From Woronichinia naegeliana WA131 (GTDB lineage: Bacteria; Cyanobacteriota; Cyanobacteriia; Cyanobacteriales; Microcystaceae), in contig CP073041.1 of NCBI GenBank assembly GCA_025370055.1, forward strand, positions 1,674,001 through 1,738,000: 64,000 nucleotides of DNA. Direction: 5' to 3'. The notes beneath the pieces were generated by a model. The model searched no databases. It had not been told where the DNA came from and saw only the letters and a list, made by a program, of their open reading frames with translations. This document shows positions 37,286 through 46,708 of the stretch, piece by piece. Position 1 is the first letter of the stretch. The number at the start of each line of letters is the position of its first letter. Made by a program: the position numbers and the translations under genes.

Positions 37286-38416
37286 TACTTCAAACGTTCA
37301 TAATCTGAGATTTATCAAAGCGTTGAAATCGTAAGGTGAGCAAAGAATCAAGCTCCTCCTTATATTTTACGTTAGCATCTTCAAGACATCCTGAAATTGC
37401 TGCAGAAAACTGCGTAAAATCTTCATAATATTTTGCGTATAAACACTTCTTCTTCACAAACTTCCACAGTCTTTCAATTAAATTCAAGTTAGGAGAATAA
37501 GGAGGTAAGTACAGTAACTCTATTCCTAATGATTCTGCCAACTCCTGCACAATTCGGCATTTTTGATAACGAGCATTGTCTAATACCAACGTAATCGGTA
37601 TTAATAGTCCTAATTCTGCTATCTTTTCTAGGAGTTCACAAACCTGAGTTCCCGTAATATAAGAACTGTTCGTTACCATAATTACTTCATGGGTAATTGC
37701 ATTTAATGCTCCTAACACATTAAAACGTTTTCTCCCTGATGGTGACTTAATAAAAATCCTCTTGAAGCACCATATAAAATTTACAAATGCTCCCATTACA
37801 AAATGAGAGGCATCTACAAAGAAAACTGCCCTTTTTCCTGCTTTTGCCTCTTCTAGCCTTGGTTCTAGCTCTTTTTCTCTATAGCTATCCTGAGCTTCTA
37901 CATCTGCTTTTGATGCAAATGTTCCCACCTTTAGACACCTCATTCCTATTGACTTTAAAAATTTTCTGACTTGCGTTGGACTTCTTTTTATTCCCGTTAA
38001 TTCTTCTATTCTTTTTACTGCTTCATTTATTTTTGCTGGTGGATTTGACTCAAAATATGCCTCAATTTTCCCTTGATGCTCTGTTAACTCGCTTTTCGGG
38101 CGATTAAATTTTATTTCTTTTAGTTTTTCTATCCCGCCCTCTTGATAATCACGGATATAGCTTGTCACCGTATTTACTGAAACTCCTGCGAATTGAGCAA
38201 TTTTTTGATGAGATAATCCCTGACTTTTTAACCATAAAACTTCCATCTTTAGCTGTACTCTAGGATGCGGGTGATTAAACCGACCGTAAGACAACAGTCT
38301 TTTGTCTTCTTCCGTAAATTCTAACTTAATCATTTCTCAGCCTCTTGACTACTTTTTCTATTTTTACTATATTATCTCTTATTTTTAAAATTCGCAACTT
38401 GTGACCGTGTTCAGTA
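37286..38416 (-). mobile_element. IS630-type element with TA target duplication
   Basis: 1131 bp; the ends read TATACT inward, and TA lies on both sides. Inserted in the ISAs1 transposase gene. An 85-bp 5' end of a second copy survives at 46624-46708. Confidence 0.88.
37290..38333 (-). CDS. IS630 family transposase (347 aa)
   Basis: Intact. The N-terminal winged/HTH part has GLSHQKIAQFAGVSVNTVTS and GIKRSPTQVRKFLKSIG. The DDE core has VFFVDASHFVMGAF (Asp), LVLDNARYQKC (Asp) and LPPYSPNLNLIERLWKFVKK (Glu). Likely active. Confidence 0.93.
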   Translation of the reverse strand: MIKLEFTEEDKRLLSYGRFNHPHPRVQLKMEVLWLKSQGLSHQKIAQFAGVSVNTVTSYIRDYQEGGIEKLKEIKFNRPKSELTEHQGKIEAYFESNPPAKINEAVKRIEELTGIKRSPTQVRKFLKSIGMRCLKVGTFASKADVEAQDSYREKELEPRLEEAKAGKRAVFFVDASHFVMGAFVNFIWCFKRIFIKSPSGRKRFNVLGALNAITHEVIMVTNSSYITGTQVCELLEKIAELGLLIPITLVLDNARYQKCRIVQELAESLGIELLYLPPYSPNLNLIERLWKFVKKKCLYAKYYEDFTQFSAAISGCLEDANVKYKEELDSLLTLRFQRFDKSQIMNV

Positions 38417-38972
38417 TAATAAACAAGTTAGGGATTGGTTTAAACAAGCGGTCGCTCAGAACTGGCAAGGAATTGAATACAGTTATCATGAGAAGACAGA
38501 AAAAGGACATTACCGTTTAGAAACTCGTCAAGTCTGGACAGTGTCAATCAATCAGCTTTCCGCATTGCATCGCCAAAATCAGTGGGTCGGTTTAGCAACT
38601 GTTGTGATGGTTAAAAGTAAAACTCAATTCGGTCATAAAACAACAGAGACGTTTCGCTATTATATTAGCAGTCTTCCTACGGATGCCGAACGTCATAGCC
38701 ATGTGATTCGTTCTCACTGGAGTATTGAAAATAGTCTGCATTGGGTTTTAGATGTCACTTTTAATGAGGATGCGAGTCGAGTGCGTTAAGGTAATGCGGC
38801 TGATAATTTGGGCTTGCTCCGTCGTTTAAGTATTAATTTGCTTAAACATGAGCCATCTCAAAAAAGCTTGAAGATGAAGCGTTATTTGGCGGTGATGGAC
38901 AACAATTTTCTTCTACAGGTTTTAGCAGCTAGTTCACGGGAGTGATATTCATGAGTATATTTAGCTTCAAAT

Positions 38973-39184
38973 AGGGCTTGCTGAAAAAGTCCACAAAACG
39001 AACCTAGATGCCACAGGGTGCGAAAAATGGTGACTTCAGAGCTCAGTTTCCAGTTTTACCTCACATTTTTCCAGCAAAGTGCATGGATTTTGAGCCTCCA
39101 AATGCCATAGCCTTGCATCTGATCGTTTGTAAAATGCCTGAAAGTATTGTCTAGCAAGGATTTCATCCTTATTCAGCAAGCCCC
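38973..39184. mobile_element. 212-bp MITE with IS5-type ends, second copy
   Basis: Ends AGGGCTTGCTGAAAAA and (inverted) GGGGCTTGCTGAATAA, flanked by AAAT as for the IS5 copies. It is the reverse complement relative of the element at 6245-6456. It lies inside the ISAs1 element after its transposase gene. Confidence 0.85.
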
Positions 39185-39302
39185 AAATAGGAGGATTGGC
39201 AAAATATTGACACCAACAATTATGAATTAGCGAAATTACTTAATCTTTTAGAGTTTAAGTTGATTTTCTTCTCTTTTTAGTTTTTGATATAGTCTATTTT
39301 TA

Positions 39303-40578
39303 GGCACTGGTATCGTCTAGCTAGAAGCTATAAACGTTGCAATACAAGAGGTTCAACAAATCAGGCGAATTTGGAGTAAGTCCTCCCAAGTTAACCCTTT
39401 TTGAATTATACCGAGAGCTACCGCAGGAACTTTTTTCGTCGTAAAATGGCTGCGAACAAAGTTATGAACCATCCAGAAAATATCTAGCACTCGCTGTAAT
39501 CCCACAACAGATTTAGCATAAGTATTTGTTCGACGACGAAAGGCGGCTAAATAGCGTCGTAGAGAACTATTAAATGCCTCAACGTGGTTGGCATGAACAT
39601 CCTTGTCTTCTGGTTTTTCTGTTGTCTCAGGATGTTCAGTTTTCGGAGTTTCTACTTTCTCTAGTTTACCCTCAGAATCTCGACGTTTACTACTCTTATT
39701 TTTTAATCTTACCACCATACCCTTCGGTAATACTTTGGTGGGACGACCTCGCTTCCCAGTCCTTAATACTTCGTGACAAATATTAAATAGCAGTTGACTA
39801 TATCGCTTTTCTCCATCTGTAAATAACTGGAGAGATTCTGCACTCCTTTCAAATAATTCCGCTACCGTCATCATTGCTTCTAGAAATAATTTCTGCTCTT
39901 TTTTACCACATTTTAAATGCCAAATAAAGCGGCTAGCCCTGTCCATGAGCACGATTGTCCACCCCTCAGAGGCACTTGCTTCTTTATTTTTTCCAACTTT
40001 TGTGTATAGTTCATCCCCTTCTATTACTAATTTAACAAATTCATTCACTAAGGCGTATAAAAATAATGTCTCTTGTAATCCTGATAATTTCTTTTCCCAA
40101 TTCAATATTGTTGTTTTTGCGTAGCCGAATACTCGGGCTGCTGCATTTAATCCTATTCCTTCCATTCTGGCTTTTAATACTTTTACAATTTCACTTAATG
40201 GGGTTTCTAAGCCAGCGATTACGCTACCATAAGTCTCAGCAAAACAAGAACCACATTCTTGACAGATGAACATTTTACGTTCCCCGTTACCTTTCGTTTG
40301 GTAATGAGAATGTATTTTTACTTTTTCACTATAGCAATGAGGGCAGTTTTTCTGAAATAAGGCTTCCTCTTTCTCTTGAGGTAAGCCAATATCACTTAGG
40401 AGGTCAATTGAGCTTTTATTCAATGTTGACATTGCTTTCCGTTTTCCCTTTCTTTAATATAATGACAATAATAATAGTATAACAAAAACGGGAATATGTC
40501 CAGTCGTAAGTTATTTTCTATTTTCTCAAACTCTTACACCATAACTTTTTCTAGCTTTGATCACACGATACCAGTACC
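39303..40578 (-). mobile_element. IS1-type element inside ISAs1
   Basis: 1276 bp, ends GGCACTGGTATCG and (inverted) GGTACTGGTATCG, flanked by TATTTTTA (8 bp), in line with the IS1 family. Confidence 0.85.
39353..40432 (-). CDS. IS1-like family transposase (359 aa)
   Basis: Intact. The N-terminal zinc finger has CPHCYSEKVKIH and ICQECGSCF. An HTH follows (AARVFGYAKTTILNWEKKL). The DDE/DDEH-like core has VIEGDELYTKVGK and NHVEAFNSSLRRYLAAFRRR near the C-terminus. It is longer than E. coli IS1 but typical of the single-frame IS1 group in cyanobacteria. Confidence 0.88.
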   Translation of the reverse strand: MSTLNKSSIDLLSDIGLPQEKEEALFQKNCPHCYSEKVKIHSHYQTKGNGERKMFICQECGSCFAETYGSVIAGLETPLSEIVKVLKARMEGIGLNAAARVFGYAKTTILNWEKKLSGLQETLFLYALVNEFVKLVIEGDELYTKVGKNKEASASEGWTIVLMDRASRFIWHLKCGKKEQKLFLEAMMTVAELFERSAESLQLFTDGEKRYSQLLFNICHEVLRTGKRGRPTKVLPKGMVVRLKNKSSKRRDSEGKLEKVETPKTEHPETTEKPEDKDVHANHVEAFNSSLRRYLAAFRRRTNTYAKSVVGLQRVLDIFWMVHNFVRSHFTTKKVPAVALGIIQKGLTWEDLLQIRLIC

Positions 40579-40634
40579 TATTTTTAAGCTAGATTTCTTT
40601 TTTGATTCCACTCTACTAATATGCGATTACCCTG

Positions 40635-40777
40635 TTAAGCCCTCTGGGTCTTGGAAAAAGGCTTCACAGACATTGCCATGAAGACTCACCAGTTTATAAT
40701 CTCGCCACTGTCCCCCTTCCTTCTCCTCGCCCCGCAGACAAATCTTTCCCCCATCTATACTGACCCCCGCACTCTCT
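40635..40777 (-). pseudogene. ISKra4-like (type D) transposase, internal N-terminal part
   Basis: The minus strand encodes GVSIDGGKICLRGEEKE, WRDYKLVSLHGNVCEAFFQD and PEG, the first-Asp region of the transposase whose C-terminal part is at 35982-36492. Its upstream end is cut by the small element at 40778. Confidence 0.72.
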
Positions 40778-40949
40778 CAGGGCGAACGCATCTAAAAATG
40801 ATACAGATACAAGAACATTATAGAGGGATGGATAAGGGAAAATAAGGGAAAATACTCTGAAACTTGGTATCAAGAATAAACGGCTACGCGCTGGTTGGGA
40901 CGAGGACTATCTCCTTAAGGTTTTACTCGGATAAGATGCGTTTGCCCTG
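40778..40949. mobile_element. 172-bp MITE with ISAs1-like ends
   Basis: Ends CAGGGCGAACGCATCT and (inverted) CAGGGCAAACGCATCTT resemble the ISAs1 end CAGGGTAATCGCATCTT. No clear target duplication. Non-coding. Confidence 0.55.
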
Positions 40950-40966
40950 GGGGGACAGACTTGACA

Positions 40967-41286
40967 ATCTAGTAGGCTTGGGCGTGAATAGAGCTACCAT
41001 TTAGGGAGAACTTAAAACAGAGGATAGGACAATGCCTAGATTAGCACCAACGCCACTGCACCTAAGCGAACTGGAGCGAGAGCAACTGCAACATTTGGTC
41101 AATCGGCACAGTACTTCCCAGCAAATTGTCCTCAGAGCCAAGATTATTCTACAAGCCGATGCTGGACAGAATCATCGAGAGATTGGTCGCGCCCTTAACA
41201 TCAGTCGAGATATGGCCCGACTATGGCGCAATCGTTGGCTAGAGCTGAGTGGCAAGCCCCTGTCGGTGGTGGAGCGATTAACGGAT
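40967..41286 (+). pseudogene. IS630-type transposase (type C), N-terminal part
   Basis: The element end CTAGTAGGCTTGGGCG at about 40967 and an ORF from 41032 give MPRLAPTPLHLSELEREQLQ with the HTH ALNISRDMARLWRNRW. It stops at 41286, where an IS4 element begins. The matching C-terminal part is at 45247-45413. Confidence 0.8.
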
Positions 41287-41729
41287 CATCCGTGTCAACT
41301 TAAAGGAATGGGTTCCCAAATTTGTTGATTGAGAGCGGCCTTTTCTCGATGTCGCTTTCTCTCAGCTTTGACCAAACCAAATAACTTAGCACGTTCAGCC
41401 AGATAGGTTACTGTATCAGGCTTTTCTCCTCTAGCAATAGCCTTCGCTACATAATATAGACTCCGAAACACCATCTCTACTGAGATTTTTTCTTTCGGTT
41501 GATTTAGAGCAATCGCCACTTCCCCTACCAATTGATTTAAGACCGTATAGAAAATCAAAGTGCAAATAATCTGGATTTGGACACCATTCTTATTACCTAC
41601 CCATAAATAGGCTAGTCCTAAAAGTCTTTTCGTTAATAAAAAGGCTTCTTCGATTGTCCATCGTCTTCGATATAAATCACAGACCTCTTCGGCGGACAGT
41701 TGTTCGGGAGACAACACATTTGTTAAATA

Positions 41730-43418
41730 GGGCTTGCTGAAAAAGTCAAAAAACGAAAGAAATGTGGGTTAGGGAAGTATGGACTGAAAAAGCATAGATA
41801 ACTTATCCTTATGGAAACAAATCAAAATACAGATTTTGTTTAATCTATTGTTCCTTTCTGTCTAAAAAGGTCAACACAAATCACTCCTCACAAAAGAGAG
41901 GAAAATTAACACCATTTTTCACAAGAAAAACGACTCTACAACTTTTTACTTTTTGTCTTCTGAAGTAGAGTAGAAAGATTCATTACCAAAAAGTTCATCG
42001 CAATTACCGTTTCCGAGGTCTCAGGTAGTTTGGCCATCACTCGACCAAGACTAAATTTCCTCTTTCCCTGTCCGAATTTACCCTCAATGGCATTACGCAC
42101 TCTTTCATCTGAGCGTGCCTCTTTCTTTTTTTCTTTGCTCACCTCTTTCGGCGGTCTTCCCAATCGGGGACCACTCATTCTTATATCCCTTTCTTTACAA
42201 TAAGCTCGATTCGCTTTTGTTCGATAGATTTTATCCACATGAACCGATTCCGGATAACATCCTGTTTCCCTTTTATATTCTTCTATTCGCGCTTGTAAAT
42301 CTCCCGATTCGTTGTAATTATCCCAACTTAATTTGTCTAAGAAGACAAAGCCATTCACATTACTTGCCGATATTTTAGCTCCAAACTCTACTGCTTTTCC
42401 CGCTTTTCCACGCACTATTGGACGCACGTGAGGTTGGCTTACACTCACAATTCTGTTTTCTACTTTATTTGTCTTTTTTTCATACATTTCTAACTGTTGC
42501 TCATACACTTTTCCTATCGTTACAAGCTCTTCTTGCTCTTTTTTCGTTAGTTTTTCTAACTTTGCTCCCTCTTCTATCATTTTTTCTATATCAGACAAGT
42601 TTCTTTTTATATATCCTAGTTGTTTTTTTGTTCCTTTTCTTCTTTCTTTTTTTGACACACGACGTTTTTTTGCTATGGCTAAGTACTCTTTTCTTGCCAC
42701 TTCCCTATAAGTCCTCGGCTTTTCTTTCCTTTTCTCTTTTATTTCTTCATACAGCTTATCTATTATTTTTTCTGTTTTTTCTCTGGCATCATTCAATATT
42801 CCTATATCCGTTGGATATTTTATATCTGCTGGTGTACAAGTCGCATCTAACAATAACTTTCCTTCATTTTCTTTTTTTTCTGACGCTACACCCGTCGCTT
42901 TTTTTTCTATTTCTTTATTAATTTTATTTATTAATTCCATTCCTATTTTTTTACGAAAATGAACCATCATTGACGCACTAAATGCTTCTTTGCTACTATA
43001 GCTTTCCATTCCTATAAAGTACTGTAAATAAGGGTTCTCTTTTATTTGTTCTACTGTTTCTCTGTCACTTTTTCCTGAAATTTCTTTGATAATTAATGCT
43101 CCTAATGCCATTCTAAATGATTTGGCTGGGGCTCCTTTTTTTTCTGTGAAGTTTTTTGCATATTCTTCCTCATATTCTTCCCAGGGAATCATTTTTGACA
43201 TTTCTATCCAACGATTTTCTTCGTCTAACTGCCCGCCGAACAGATTTTTCAAGTTTTCTGGTGTTTCAATTGAGTACTGTTGCTTTCGGTACATCTGCTT
43301 TCTCTCTTCTTAATGCAATGGTTTTGAGGCATTCTACCCTATTTTCGTGCATTCTAGCGGTTCTTAATTCGCCTACTATTTTTCTCCGTAAAGGTCTCAG
43401 CTTTTTTCAGCAAGCCCT
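41730..43418 (-). mobile_element. IS5-type element (1689 bp), copy 3
   Basis: Same ends as copies 1 and 2, flanked by AAAT, one base shorter in the non-coding part (near 41820). Inserted in the IS4 transposase gene. Confidence 0.93.
41936..43294 (-). CDS. IS5 family transposase (452 aa), copy 3
   Basis: Intact, identical to copy 1 except Ser for Asn in EAFSASMM. Catalytic regions as in copy 1. Confidence 0.92.
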   Translation of the reverse strand: MYRKQQYSIETPENLKNLFGGQLDEENRWIEMSKMIPWEEYEEEYAKNFTEKKGAPAKSFRMALGALIIKEISGKSDRETVEQIKENPYLQYFIGMESYSSKEAFSASMMVHFRKKIGMELINKINKEIEKKATGVASEKKENEGKLLLDATCTPADIKYPTDIGILNDAREKTEKIIDKLYEEIKEKRKEKPRTYREVARKEYLAIAKKRRVSKKERRKGTKKQLGYIKRNLSDIEKMIEEGAKLEKLTKKEQEELVTIGKVYEQQLEMYEKKTNKVENRIVSVSQPHVRPIVRGKAGKAVEFGAKISASNVNGFVFLDKLSWDNYNESGDLQARIEEYKRETGCYPESVHVDKIYRTKANRAYCKERDIRMSGPRLGRPPKEVSKEKKKEARSDERVRNAIEGKFGQGKRKFSLGRVMAKLPETSETVIAMNFLVMNLSTLLQKTKSKKL

Positions 43419-44429
43419 AAATACTGATACCAGATTGTTCCCCATAATACTGAGACTAATCTCACCGGATGCTTGCAAGGATTAGAACGGTAATTTCCCA
43501 TAATGATAATCTCATCTCTGTAATGACTACCTTGAGACAATACTTGTTTGGTTTTGTAAGATGTACCCGCTCTAAATCTGGTTAGAAAAAACTTTTTAGC
43601 TTCTGTTAACAAATCAAACCACACAAAGCTAAAAAATCCCATATCTACGAGAATTAAACCATTTTCTGGTAATTTAGCTGCCAATTCTTCACACCATATT
43701 TTATCATTTGATTTATCATTTTCTGTGTACCATAAAGTAACGGGTCTTTGGGTAAAGGCTTCCACTACCATCATTATTTTACCCCCCAATTTACTCTTTT
43801 CTTCTTTACTTATTTTCATATTTTTCCTTATCTGCTCTAGCGTTTAGCCATCTGCTATCCACACTGCACTAAACTTTTCTCTTATTTTTTCCCATTTTTC
43901 TCCTACTTGGAGCTTCTTCCCTTTTTCGGCTGCTTTTTCTAACACTTCTTTTAGTAATATTGCAAATATTTCGGCTGGCACATTCATCATTCTTTTTGAT
44001 ACTGCCTGTTTGCTTACTTTTAATGATGCTACCCATAGCAATCCCTCTTCCTCTAACAGTCTTACCGCTTCACTTATACCCGCTATTTGACGATACACTA
44101 TACTTAACACTAATGCCACCATTACTGGTAAATTTAATACCCTATCTCTCATCATTTTCTCATGAGTTCCCTGTAAATATTTTAATGGTGTAAACATTGT
44201 GGGTTCTAGTAATTCAAACAACTCTTTTGTTATTTCAGGGATTTCTACCCCTGGCTGATTTGTCTTACGACGTAAGTCTGGGTTTCCTTTTCTCCGAGGA
44301 TGTTGTCTTGCCATTTGTTTTTTGCTCACTTTTTTATATACTAACCTTTTTTTCAGCCTACTCTTACTTCCGCCTGCTTTTAGGCTAATCTTTTGTGAGT
44401 AGGCATTTTGGCTTAAGTTGACACCAATG

Positions 44430-45246
44430 CGGTGGAGCAACGCACTCTTGTGATTAGATGCAAGGCGTTCTGGCGAAAACTTTTGAGCACTGGTTCGCAA
44501 GCAAAATAAGCATCCAAAATTACATAACTCCCTGCCTCTGCGTAAGTAACACAAAGGTCAGCCATTTTTGTCACCAGGCTCGTCTTCACCTTTTTTTTGC
44601 CTTTTCCCTCCCCCTTCTCGGTTGCTTTGGACTTGATGCCATCGTCTAGCCGCAACACTAAGGGCAAGGCAAAGCAGGCTTTCCCTACTCCCACCAAAAT
44701 ACTCAAGGCATTGAAGTAATGACCCCTTATCCACTCTGGCTTGGACACATCTTCCGATTCTTGGTGTAGTCGTTTTACACCTGGCATCTTGCGTCCTTCT
44801 TTCCCCACTTTGATGCCATCACCCACATACACCCGTTTCCCTTTAATTCTGTATAGACTTTCATGCTGACTTAGCCACTTTGACCATTGTAAAGTTAGTC
44901 CTTCGACACTAAACGCCTTGGAATCAAACCAATGTAGAGCCTGATTGTAGTAGCTCTCTGTTCAGCCAATGGCATTGACATAGCTAGTTATTGCGCTGGG
45001 TTGGCTGTTGAGCACTACTCCCCAGACTAACAGGATAAACCATTGGAACGTTGCTTCTCGGCTAAAGGCTGGACGGAGATTATTGAGGATTTGCTCTAGT
45101 CGCTGACATAGTTGCATAATTGATAGATAGCACTGGCTATCGATTTTCTTATATCAGCCAGTTTCGGACATAACGGCACTCTTTTGTATCGGATGTCCGA
45201 TTTTCTTTTCTCCACTTACACGCCTCGAGAACTTCCCACTGTCCAG
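44430..45246 (-). pseudogene. 475-aa-type IS4-like transposase and IS end, truncated copy 3
   Basis: The right end CTGGACAGTGGGAAGTT lies at 45246, and the coding region runs to CSTV where the IS4 element at 44429 cuts it. The TGA that replaces a Leu codon in copy 1 is present at the same place (near 44963). About half the transposase is gone. Confidence 0.85.
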
Positions 45247-45413
45247 TTACTGAAACGAGGAAATTTTCTCAGTCAAGATGATTTAAGAACGCAAATTCTT
45301 GAATTCATCGACTATTTTAACCGCACTATGGCGAAGCCCTTTCGATGGACGTATCGGGGGAAGGTTTTGGCTGCTTAAATTTTATAGCACCCAAACTTAC
45401 GCCTTGGACTACT
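45247..45413 (+). pseudogene. IS630-type transposase (type C), C-terminal end
   Basis: Encodes QILEFIDYFNRTMAKPFRW and YRGKVLAA then stop, the typical IS630 C-terminus. It is followed by the element end CCTTGGACTACTAG, matching the left end at 40967. Its middle part was lost with the insertions between. Confidence 0.8.
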
Positions 45414-45416
45414 AGT

Positions 45417-45640
45417 CATCACACTGCGAAGATGTATGATGGAAGATTATTGCTTCACAGGAACCTGCTTTTTGAGACGAGTCCCAACGAGTCTTATAGT
45501 CTCTCCACAAGCTTAAACTCCTGACTGCCCATCAGCATTTGTTGACAGGATTTTTATTCCTTCTGCTCTTAAATTCTTGGCTGCATTTTCATCTCTATCG
45601 TGATGAGTATTACATTCTGGACTTATCCATCGTTATATAA
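45417..45640 (-). pseudogene. TnpB (IS200/IS605) C-terminal remnant and right end
   Basis: The minus strand encodes CNTHHDRDENAAKNLRAEGI and LSTNADGQSGV then stop. The zinc-ribbon Cys and the third RuvC Asp (DRDENAAKNL) identify the TnpB tail. The following ~90 bases to 45417 would be the 3' reRNA/right-end zone. Everything upstream of the Cys is missing, so it is inactive. Confidence 0.75.
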
Positions 45641-45817
45641 TTTTTCAAAAATAATGACAGACTTAGTTGATCATTTCAAAGCGCAATCCCTCTCTGAGAA
45701 AGGAATTGCACTTTCAGATGTTAGTCACGACTATTGAAAATTGGTATTAGCTATTTTTTCATGGACTCTAGCCACTATTTTCAGAGATTGCTGTAATACG
45801 GATTTGTTGACATCCGT

Positions 45818-46087
45818 TTAGGTGGATTGGCTGGCCAGAAATTGTCTTTGATAGTCTAAAAACTCGCCATGCCATTCCGCAAAACGCCGCTCCCCATCTT
45901 TGACTAAAAATTGGCGGTAGGCTTCCGAAGAAATCCAGGGCTTTGTTGGACGTTGTTGGGCCGAACGAGCTTGGTATTCAGCCGTTGATTGACGGCAGTA
46001 GTTGTGATAATTTTGGTGCCATTCACGATAGCGCCGTTCTCCATCCCGCACGAGGGCTTGGCGATAGGCTTCTGAAGATAGACTCAT
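45818..46087 (-). CDS. 89-aa protein made of two copies of an SEAYRQ-DGERR motif
   Basis: ATG at 46087 is preceded by a strong AAAAGGAG site; an upstream extension to 46180 lacks this. Two ~24-residue units, SSEAYRQALVRDGERRYREW and SSEAYRQFLVKDGERRFAEW, are separated by a Gln/Ser/Arg-rich linker. Highly charged, no membrane segment, helical-looking. The only credible non-IS gene in the 23-50 kb region. No family recognised. Confidence 0.65.
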   Translation of the reverse strand: MSLSSEAYRQALVRDGERRYREWHQNYHNYCRQSTAEYQARSAQQRPTKPWISSEAYRQFLVKDGERRFAEWHGEFLDYQRQFLASQST

Positions 46088-46193
46088 GGTGTTACTCCTT
46101 TTCAAATCCCTTGATGGCTTGATGGCTTGGCCAGGATTATAACACAATGCGTGAACTACCCAGTGCCGACCTCTCGTCAAGCAGCAATTCCAA

Positions 46194-46235
46194 ATTCAGA
46201 ATGTAGCAAATGATACGGAACATTGAACACTTTTG
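46194..46235. mobile_element. Solitary end of the CAGCAATTC MITE family
   Basis: CAGCAATTCCAAATTCA followed by GAATGTAGC matches the right end of the element at 30873-31137. No partner end was found nearby, so it is a fragment. Confidence 0.4.
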
Positions 46236-46264
46236 CCCTGTACATCCCAATCCAACATCAAGAA

Positions 46265-46600
46265 GAATTAACGAGAGCAACAGGGATGGTCTCATCAAGC
46301 ATAAAGTCTAAAAGGTGATGCCAGCTTTCAAACAACAGATACTTGGTCAGACAAATAACGTCTTGAAAAAAGCCCCGGCGAGTCCCTCGTTGAAGCCGAG
46401 CCTGTTGATAGCGTTCATCGACCAGATGGAGAACAGTAGGTCATAAGAAAGCCAGAAGGTTGAGGGTCAGCAGAAAAGAGGACAAATGTTGCTTACCATG
46501 TCCAAAATTATGCTCTAAATGATAGCCCCGAGTTTTGAGAACATTGTGATTCTCATTTTCGGTTCGCCAACGACTGCGTCCAGCAGAGCAGAATGACCCG
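46265..46600 (-). pseudogene. Transposase remnant (GYHLEHNFGHG type)
   Basis: The minus strand encodes TENENHNVLKTRGYHLEHNF, GHGKQHLSSFLLTLNLLAFL, a stop, then DERYQQARLQRGTR and KYLLFESWHHLLDFML. This is the C-terminal part of a transposase type common in bloom-forming cyanobacteria. The in-frame TGA/TAG and missing N-terminus mark it as dead. The family label (ISNCY) is tentative. Confidence 0.6.
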
Positions 46601-46623
46601 TTGAGGAATCAGGTCGTGGTTGG

Positions 46624-46708
46624 TATACTGAACACGGTCACAAGTTGCGAATTTTAAAAATAAGAGATAATATAGAAAAAGTAGTCAAGAGGCTGAGAAA
46701 TGATTAAG
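46624..46708 (+). mobile_element. 5' end fragment of the 347-aa IS630 element
   Basis: TATACTGAACACGGTCACAA through to ATGATTAA equals the upstream end of the element at 37286-38416 (read from its 38416 end). It is cut after the third codon by the type A element at 46709. Confidence 0.8.

Larger units (their letters stand above)
36622..38945 (+). pseudogene. ISAs1 family transposase, interrupted
   Basis: From ATG 36622 the protein shows LKEPRTGRRQDHNLTAIVTI, IQIDGKTKRGSYDREKG (Asp), GAVVTLDAMGTQTE (Asp) and, after the IS630 insertion, HVIRSHWSIENSLHWVLDV (Glu). The IS630 splits it at the Leu codon of GNQGKL with a duplicated TA. A TAA at about 38787 (after SRVR) also cuts the last ~50 residues, which otherwise read on to 38945. 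Confidence 0.85.
36493..40634 (+). mobile_element. ISAs1-type element holding three further insertions
   Basis: Ends CAGGGTAATCGCAT on both sides (inverted), flanked by an 11-base repeat TTAAGCCCTCT. Inside lie an IS630 (37286-38416), a 212-bp MITE (38973-39184) and an IS1-type element (39303-40578). Without these the element would be roughly 1.5 kb. Confidence 0.85.
41295..44329 (-). pseudogene. IS4-type transposase, stop codon plus IS5 insertion
   Basis: Same protein as 56590-57930. The N-terminal half (44329-43844) ends at an in-frame TAA after VWIADG. The second half resumes at MKISKEEKSKLGG (43819) and is broken by IS5 at 41730-43418 just after YQYL. It ends with LYRRRWTIEEAFLLTKR (Glu motif) and IWEPIPLS. 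Confidence 0.85.
41287..44429 (-). mobile_element. IS4-type element (two-part transposase), copy B, carrying IS5 copy 3
   Basis: Ends CATCCGTGTCAACTTAA and (inverted) CATTGGTGTCAACTTAA. About 1450 bp without the IS5. Unlike copy A (56490-57938) it has no target duplication: IS630 lies on the left and the 475-aa IS on the right, so a deletion or recombination removed one flank. Confidence 0.82.
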
